Source of the DNA: Bradyrhizobium sp. in8p8
GTDB lineage: Bacteria; Pseudomonadota; Alphaproteobacteria; Rhizobiales; Xanthobacteraceae
Direction of reading: 5' to 3'
Assembly: GCF_000426845.1 (NCBI RefSeq)
Contig: NZ_AUGD01000001.1
Coordinates: 434,001 to 498,000, forward strand
DNA: 64,000 bases
Shown here one piece after another: positions 59,928 to 64,000 of the stretch. A program made the position numbers and the translations under genes. Below the pieces are notes generated by a model. It had not been told where the DNA came from and made no database searches. It worked only from the letters and a program-made list of their open reading frames with translations. Each line of letters opens with the position of its first letter. Within the stretch, counting starts at the first letter, position 1.

Positions 59928-60734
59928 TTATGCCGCCGGCGCTTTCGGCGTGCGGTTGCGCGAGTTGCGCTGGAAGAACAGGGCCTGGCTCGCGACCGCC
60001 GACACCATCGCGGGCTGGAACGGTTTTGAGATCAGAAATGCCGGCTCGGGCCGCTCGCCGGTGAGGAAGCGCTCCGGATAGGCCGTGATGAAGACCACCG
60101 GCACCTCGAAGGTGCGCAGCAGCTCGTTGACGGCATCGAGGCCCGACGAGCCATCTGCGAGCTGGATGTCGGCGAGGATCAGGCCGGGCCGCTTGTTCTT
60201 GGCGAGGGCCACCGCGTCGGCATGGGTGCGGGCGACGCCGACGACGTTGTGGCCGAGATTCTTCACCAGGCTCTCGAGGTCCATCGCGATGAAGGTCTCG
60301 TCCTCGATGATCAGGACATCGGTCGCGATTTCGGCGGCCATCTCGCGTCCTGCAGCATCCGCGAGCCGCCGCGTCTCCGCGACGTCGGTCCCGAGAATGA
60401 AGGCAACTTCCTCTTCCGAAAAGCCCTCGAGCGAAAGCAGCAGAAAGGCCTGGCGCGGCAACGGCGTGATGTTCGACAGCCGCCGCTCCGGCGGCATCGG
60501 CAGGGTCGTCACCTCGGCATCGTCGTTGACGGAGACCGAATTCCAGATCTGCGTGAACAGCCGGAACAGGCCAGCCCTGGGCCCATGGCTCTCATCGAGC
60601 ACCGACGGGTCTCCCAGCATGGCCTCCAACATGGCTGCGACATAGGCGTCACCGGAGGCCTGGCTGCCCGTCAGGGCGCGCGCGTACCGGCGCAACAACG
60701 GCAAGTGTTCAGCAACAAGCTGTGAACGGGACAT
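59928..60734 (-). CDS. phyR: General stress response regulator PhyR
   Basis: This 268-residue anti-anti-sigma factor has an N-terminal EcfG-like domain (residues about 1-135, with LPLLRRYARALTGSQ and the region-4-like FSEEEVAFILGTDVAETRRLA). A C-terminal receiver follows (VLIIEDETFIAMDLESLV), with the phospho-acceptor Asp in LILADIQLAD and the Lys in FLISKPFQ. Once phosphorylated it binds NepR and frees EcfG. The start codon ATG at 60734 is preferred over an in-frame GTG at 60740. It is divergent from nepR-ecfG, the classic arrangement. An EcfG-type promoter lies upstream, giving positive feedback. Confidence 0.95.
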   Translation of the reverse strand: MSRSQLVAEHLPLLRRYARALTGSQASGDAYVAAMLEAMLGDPSVLDESHGPRAGLFRLFTQIWNSVSVNDDAEVTTLPMPPERRLSNITPLPRQAFLLLSLEGFSEEEVAFILGTDVAETRRLADAAGREMAAEIATDVLIIEDETFIAMDLESLVKNLGHNVVGVARTHADAVALAKNKRPGLILADIQLADGSSGLDAVNELLRTFEVPVVFITAYPERFLTGERPEPAFLISKPFQPAMVSAVASQALFFQRNSRNRTPKAPAA

Positions 60735-60813
60735 CCCCACTCCATTCGTCTTCGGGCCAACCTTACACGACGAGGCGTCACGCGGGGGGCCCAGGTTCCC
60801 CTGCTGGGCTGAC

Positions 60814-60838
60814 TACGCCTCTGGCCGAGAAAAGTTCC
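60814..60838 (-). promoter_or_regulatory. Predicted EcfG promoter of phyR
   Basis: On the minus strand GGAAC (60834-60838) and CGTA (60814-60817) are 16 bp apart, one mismatch from GGAAC-N16-CGTT. The leader would be about 70 nt. I could not find an equally good match for nepR-ecfG on the plus strand. Confidence 0.5.
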
Positions 60839-60954
60839 GACGAACTGGGAACTTTTTAGCGCAGCTGGAATTGTGCCTATCCAGGGAACGGCTCCCGGTT
60901 GAGAAAACTTCTCGATTTCACAGTAACTTAACTCGGGGAAACGTGGAACAGGTC

Positions 60955-61188
60955 ATGAAAGATCTCAAGTCTCAAGCCAGCAGAAGCACGACCCCCGGCA
61001 AGGGAGGCCTCACTCCGGAGATTCAATCCCGGATCGGGCACCAGTTGCGGGCCATGTACGATGATGTCGTGCGGCAAGGGGTTCCCGATCGGTTCGCAGA
61101 ACTGATCAAGAAGCTTGATGCGCCAGGAGCGACTCCCCACGTGGAAAATGAGGGTGGATCCAACGACAACAACAATGGGAGGGATTAA
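60955..61188 (+). CDS. nepR: Anti-sigma factor NepR
   Basis: This 77-residue protein has the NepR core IQSRIGHQLRAMYDDVVRQG followed by VPDRFAELIKKLD, which forms the two helices that clamp EcfG. The N-terminus is basic and disordered, and the C-terminus is Asn/Asp-rich (GGSNDNNNGRD). It sequesters EcfG until PhyR-P takes it away. The ATG at 60955 is preferred over the upstream frame start at 60871. Its stop overlaps the ecfG start (TAATG), giving strict co-translation. Confidence 0.93.
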   Translation: MKDLKSQASRSTTPGKGGLTPEIQSRIGHQLRAMYDDVVRQGVPDRFAELIKKLDAPGATPHVENEGGSNDNNNGRD

Positions 61189-61736
61189 TGCCTCTCACGG
61201 ACTCCCTGCGCAACGACATCTTGGCGGCCGTGCCCAGCCTGCGCGCCTTCGCCATATCGCTCAGCGGCAATGCGGACCGCGCGGACGACCTCGTCCAGGA
61301 GACGCTGCTGCGTGCCCTCGCCAACATCGACTCGTTCCAGCCCGGCTCAAACCTGCCGGCCTGGCTGTTTACGATCCTGCGCAACCTGTTCCGCTCCGAT
61401 TATCGCAAGCGGCGGCGCGAGGTCGAGGATGCCGAAGGCAACTATGCGAAGACTCTGAAGACGCAGCCTTCGCAGAATGCGCACCTCGAATTCGAGGAGT
61501 TTCGCACCGCGCTCGATAAGCTTCCGCAAGATCAGCGGGAAGCCTTGATCCTGGTCGGCGCGTCCGGCTTCTCCTATGAGGACGCAGCCTCGATCTGCGG
61601 CTGCGCGGTCGGCACCATCAAGAGCCGCGTCAACCGAGCCCGTTCGAAGCTCGCCGCGCTGCTCTATGTCGACGGCGCCGAGGATTTCGGGCCCGACGAG
61701 ACGGTGCGCGCCGTGATCGGCGGCAGCGGCGGCTAA
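61188..61736 (+). CDS. ecfG: General stress ECF sigma factor EcfG
   Basis: This 182-residue ECF sigma factor of the ECF15 group has region 2 (VPSLRAFAISLSGNADRADDL, then VQETLLRALANIDSFQPG, then LPAWLFTILRNLFRSDYRKR) and region 4 (LPQDQREALILVGASGFSYE, then AASICGCAVGTIKSRVNRAR). It directs RNA polymerase to GGAAC-N16/17-CGTT promoters of stress genes. It overlaps nepR by one base and is followed by a strong terminator. No histidine kinase of the PhyK/HWE type is in the window, so the activating kinase is elsewhere. Confidence 0.95.
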   Translation: MPLTDSLRNDILAAVPSLRAFAISLSGNADRADDLVQETLLRALANIDSFQPGSNLPAWLFTILRNLFRSDYRKRRREVEDAEGNYAKTLKTQPSQNAHLEFEEFRTALDKLPQDQREALILVGASGFSYEDAASICGCAVGTIKSRVNRARSKLAALLYVDGAEDFGPDETVRAVIGGSGG

Positions 61737-61751
61737 GAGCCGGAAATGCTG

Positions 61752-61779
61752 AAAGACGGCCGTATCGACGGCCGTCTTT
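61752..61779. terminator. Bidirectional intrinsic terminator
   Basis: AAAGACGGCC (61752-61761) and GGCCGTCTTT (61770-61779) form a perfect 10-bp stem flanked by A and T runs on both strands. It sits between convergent ecfG and the nitroreductase gene. Confidence 0.8.
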
Positions 61780-61819
61780 GGCACGTCTACACCGAGGGCG
61801 TCGAGCTCAGGGCAGGCGT

Positions 61820-62533
61820 TCACGTGTCCACGAACGTTACGGTCTCGCCCAAGCTCGCCCGCGAGGTGCGATAACTGTTGACCTTGTGCGCATTGTCCGC
61901 ATAGCCGAACGAAATGCCGCAGACGACGCGGCGATCGTCGGACAGATTGAAGTGGCGGCGGATCAACCCGGAATGCCGCGCGAGCGCGGCCTGCGGTATC
62001 GTGCCGAGCCCGAGCGCCTGCGCGGCCAGCATGAAATTGCTGACATAGGCGCCGCAATCGATCGCACCGTAGATGCCGAGCGGCTCGTTGGTGTGGATGA
62101 CGGCGACGTGCGGCGCGCCGAAGAAATTGTAGTTCTCCAGCGCCTGCTTGGCATAAGCCATCTTGTCGCCGCGGGCGATGCCGAGCGTGTTGTAGAGCTG
62201 GAAGCCGCTCTCGCGGCGACGCTCCAGATATATCCCGACATATTCGCGCGGCGGGGTGAAGTCGTAGTCATCACCGAGCCCCTTGGAGGCCTCCGCGTAG
62301 ATCGCCTTGCGAAAGCGCTCCTTGGCCTCGCCGCTGGCGATGACGACCTGCCAGGGCTGGCTGTTGCACCATGACGCGGTGCGCTGCGCGGTGGTCAGCA
62401 CATGCTCGATGATCGCGCGATCGACTTCCTTGGCAAGGAACGCGCGGACGGAGTAGCGCTCATTGAGAAGCTCTTCGAGCACGCCGATGCGGTCTTCGGT
62501 GGAGTAGTTGGCGTTGGGCCCTTTGGCGTCCAT
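61820..62533 (-). CDS. Nitroreductase-family protein
   Basis: This 237-residue FMN-dependent nitroreductase-fold protein has ERYSVRAFLAKEVDR at the start and RTASWCNSQPWQVVIASGEA, the FMN-binding segment. It also has CGAYVSNFMLAAQALGLGTIPQAALARHS and a C-terminal VVCGISFGYADNAHKVNSYR. Members reduce nitroaromatics, quinones or enones with NAD(P)H. The ATG at 62533 is chosen; the frame continues to 62587. It is convergent with ecfG. Confidence 0.9.
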   Translation of the reverse strand: MDAKGPNANYSTEDRIGVLEELLNERYSVRAFLAKEVDRAIIEHVLTTAQRTASWCNSQPWQVVIASGEAKERFRKAIYAEASKGLGDDYDFTPPREYVGIYLERRRESGFQLYNTLGIARGDKMAYAKQALENYNFFGAPHVAVIHTNEPLGIYGAIDCGAYVSNFMLAAQALGLGTIPQAALARHSGLIRRHFNLSDDRRVVCGISFGYADNAHKVNSYRTSRASLGETVTFVDT

Positions 62534-62642
62534 GACTAGTCTCGCTTTCGTGCCCCGCCGAGCCGAGGCCCATTGTGACTCCTGCATCCCCGCTCAGCGG
62601 AGCAGCACTTCGCGCCGCACCGCATCCGGGACAAAAGAGAGA

Positions 62643-63887
62643 TCACCGCCCTTTGGTCGGGATCTTGTTGTACGGCACGTCCTTGTCGACGCGGATGTCG
62701 CCGGGCAGGCCCAGCACGCGCTCGGCGATGATGTTGCGCAGGATCTCGTCCGTGCCGCCGGCGATGCGCATCGAGGGCGCGGACAGCAGCATCTGCTGGA
62801 ACTGGCCCTGCACAGTCTCCTCGTCATTGCCGGTGAGAACACCGGCCGCGCCCTGGAGGTCCATGGCATAGGTCGCGATGTCCTGGAGCATCATGCCGGA
62901 GACCAGCTTGCCGATCGAATTCTCCGGGCCGGGCCGCTCGCCCTTCGACAGCGCCGAGATCGTGCGGTAGCTGGTGTATTTAAGCCCATTCGACTTCGCC
63001 GCCCAGGTCGCGAGTTTGGAGCGCACGGCGGGATCGTCGATGGCAAGCCCGTCCTCGAGCATCAGGTTGGAGCAGAACTCGAACATCTCGGGGACACCGG
63101 TCGCGAGCCGCGCGCCGATCGACATGCGCTCGTTCATCAGCGTGGTCAGCGAGACGTTCCAGCCCTCGCCGACGGCGCCGAGCCGCTGGCTGTCAGGGAT
63201 CACGACATCTGTGAAGTAGACCTCGTTGAACTCCTGCATGCCGTTGGCCTGCTTGATCGGTCGCACCTCGACGCCGGGGCTCTTCATGTCCAGGAAGAAC
63301 ATGGTGAGGCCCTTGTGCTTGGGCACGTTCGGATCGGTGCGCGCGATCAAAAGGCCATAGTCGGAATAATGCGCACCCGAGGTCCAGATCTTCTGGCCGT
63401 TGACGATCCAGTTGTCGCCCTTCTTCTCCGCGCGGGTGCGCAGACCCGCGACGTCGGAGCCGGCGGACGGTTCGGAGAACAGCTGGCACCAGATCTCCTC
63501 ACCAGAGGCGAGCTTGGGCAAGTACCGCCGCTTGGCGTCCTCGCTGCCGAACGCCATCACGGTCGGCCCGCACATGCCCTCGCCGATCTGAAATGGTTGC
63601 GTCAGCTTGCCGTAGACGCCCTCCTCCTGCTGCCAGATCACCTTCTCGATCGGCGTCGCACCCCGGCCGCCATACTCCCTGGGCCAGTGCAGACAGGCCC
63701 AATTGCCCTCGAACTTCTTCTTCTGCCAGGCCCTGCCGACATCGACGATGTCGTGATTGGCCAGGCGGATGCGGCCGAGCGAGGATTTCGACAGCTCGGC
63801 ATGGAGCTCCTTCGGCGCATTGGCCTCGATCCATTTGCGCGCGGTCTCGCGGAATGCGGCTTCCTGCGGGGTGTCATCGAAATTCAT
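62643..63887 (-). CDS. Acyl-CoA dehydrogenase family protein
   Basis: This 414-residue flavoenzyme has the ACAD pattern WCQLFSEPSAGSDVAGLRTRAE (FAD/substrate region), INGQKIWTSGAHYSDYG-type strand and FFLDMKSPGVEVRPIKQANGM. The C-terminal SAPSMRIAGGTDEILRNIIAERVLG holds the second FAD motif. The Glu-type catalytic base is not obvious in the usual place (GAAGVLTGNDEE region), as in several steroid or terpenoid ACADs. The start lies nine bases after the stop of a second ACAD gene whose C-terminus is nearly identical. Confidence 0.92.
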   Translation of the reverse strand: MNFDDTPQEAAFRETARKWIEANAPKELHAELSKSSLGRIRLANHDIVDVGRAWQKKKFEGNWACLHWPREYGGRGATPIEKVIWQQEEGVYGKLTQPFQIGEGMCGPTVMAFGSEDAKRRYLPKLASGEEIWCQLFSEPSAGSDVAGLRTRAEKKGDNWIVNGQKIWTSGAHYSDYGLLIARTDPNVPKHKGLTMFFLDMKSPGVEVRPIKQANGMQEFNEVYFTDVVIPDSQRLGAVGEGWNVSLTTLMNERMSIGARLATGVPEMFEFCSNLMLEDGLAIDDPAVRSKLATWAAKSNGLKYTSYRTISALSKGERPGPENSIGKLVSGMMLQDIATYAMDLQGAAGVLTGNDEETVQGQFQQMLLSAPSMRIAGGTDEILRNIIAERVLGLPGDIRVDKDVPYNKIPTKGR

Positions 63888-63896
63888 GGCGGACCT

Positions 63897-64000
63897 CTAC
63901 CCTCTTCCCTTCGTCGGGATCTTGTTGAACGGCACGTCCTTGTCGACCCGGATATCGCCGGGCAAGCCCAGTACCCGCTCGGCGATGATGTTGCGCATGA
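63897..64000 (-). CDS. Acyl-CoA dehydrogenase, C-terminal end (cut by the window)
   Basis: The last 33 residues read MRNIIAERVLGLPGDIRVDK then DVPFNKIPTKGRG before a TAG at 63897-63899. They match the C-terminus of the neighbouring gene almost residue for residue, with Phe replacing Tyr in DVPYNKIP. It is therefore a tandem paralogue; the rest lies outside the window. The two genes are nine bases apart and surely co-transcribed. Confidence 0.88.
   Translation of the reverse strand, partial: MRNIIAERVLGLPGDIRVDKDVPFNKIPTKGRG

Noticed and set aside
60860..60920. GGAAC sites upstream of nepR as EcfG promoters
   Set aside because: None has CGTT-like sequence at 16-17 bp; the nepR-ecfG promoter remains undefined.
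1..64000. CRISPR arrays, tRNA/rRNA genes, transposons, integrases or prophage genes
   Set aside because: No regularly spaced repeats, no tRNA-like cloverleaf with CCA end, and no mobile-element protein was found on either strand.

Overview
This 64 kb window is high-GC alphaproteobacterial chromosome, most likely Bradyrhizobium or a close relative. The grounds are a complete PhyR-NepR-EcfG general stress locus, a ROSE-type RNA thermometer in front of an Hsp20 gene, a homospermidine synthase operon, DUF3551 secreted proteins, a Zur-type operator on a zinc ABC operon, and several copies of short palindromic intergenic repeats of the kind scattered through these genomes. There are no rRNA or tRNA genes, no CRISPR array, no transposase and no prophage: it reads as core chromosome with a few small unusual systems.

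Layout. 1-4.6 kb: the start of a CpdR-like response regulator (minus, cut by the window edge), an N-formylglutamate amidohydrolase, a probable anti-Shine-Dalgarno small RNA, a HisN-type phosphatase, and a divergent LysR regulator/TauE exporter pair. 4.6-13.8 kb: LysE exporter, class III adenylate cyclase with TolB-like and TPR regions, a membrane-anchored RoxA-like dihaem cytochrome c, a lysophospholipase-like hydrolase, the thermometer-controlled Hsp20, a broken secreted hydrolase, and a proline-rich secreted protein. 14.2-20.6 kb: gltB and gltD, the two subunits of glutamate synthase. 20.7-29.7 kb: an outer-membrane barrel with a small downstream partner, KdsD, a CMD/HxlR divergent pair, an SPFH/NfeD pair, an ABC binding protein, ferrochelatase, a MAPEG protein and a thioesterase.

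29.8-33.7 kb is an overlapping operon of M3 peptidase, DUF1007 protein and a His-rich nickel/cobalt exporter. 34.1-38.6 kb is a polyamine locus (ornithine-type decarboxylase, GNAT, RidA-like protein, homospermidine synthase) behind a roughly 500-nt structured leader. 40.0-44.8 kb is a zinc operon running right to left from a Zur-type box: a small His-rich membrane protein, ZnuC, ZnuB, ZnuA, a CobW-type GTPase and a WD40 protein. A split permease pair and sodB lie upstream of it. sodB carries a close match to an EcfG promoter, which ties it to the stress locus at 60-61.7 kb.

47.0-59.8 kb holds a GNAT, a MATE exporter, a DUF3095 protein, a ribbon-helix-helix-like protein, a compact lipid-type cluster (stand-alone ACP, two adenylate-forming ligases, a ketoreductase-like SDR), tandem DUF3551 genes, htpG and a SnoaL-like protein. 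59.9-61.7 kb is phyR, nepR and ecfG. The window ends with a nitroreductase and a tandem pair of acyl-CoA dehydrogenases, the second cut by the edge.

The items most worth follow-up are the decarboxylase leader, the minus-strand small RNA, the zinc operon with its two poorly known members, and the ACP/ligase cluster. All assignments come from reading the sequence alone; no database search was run.
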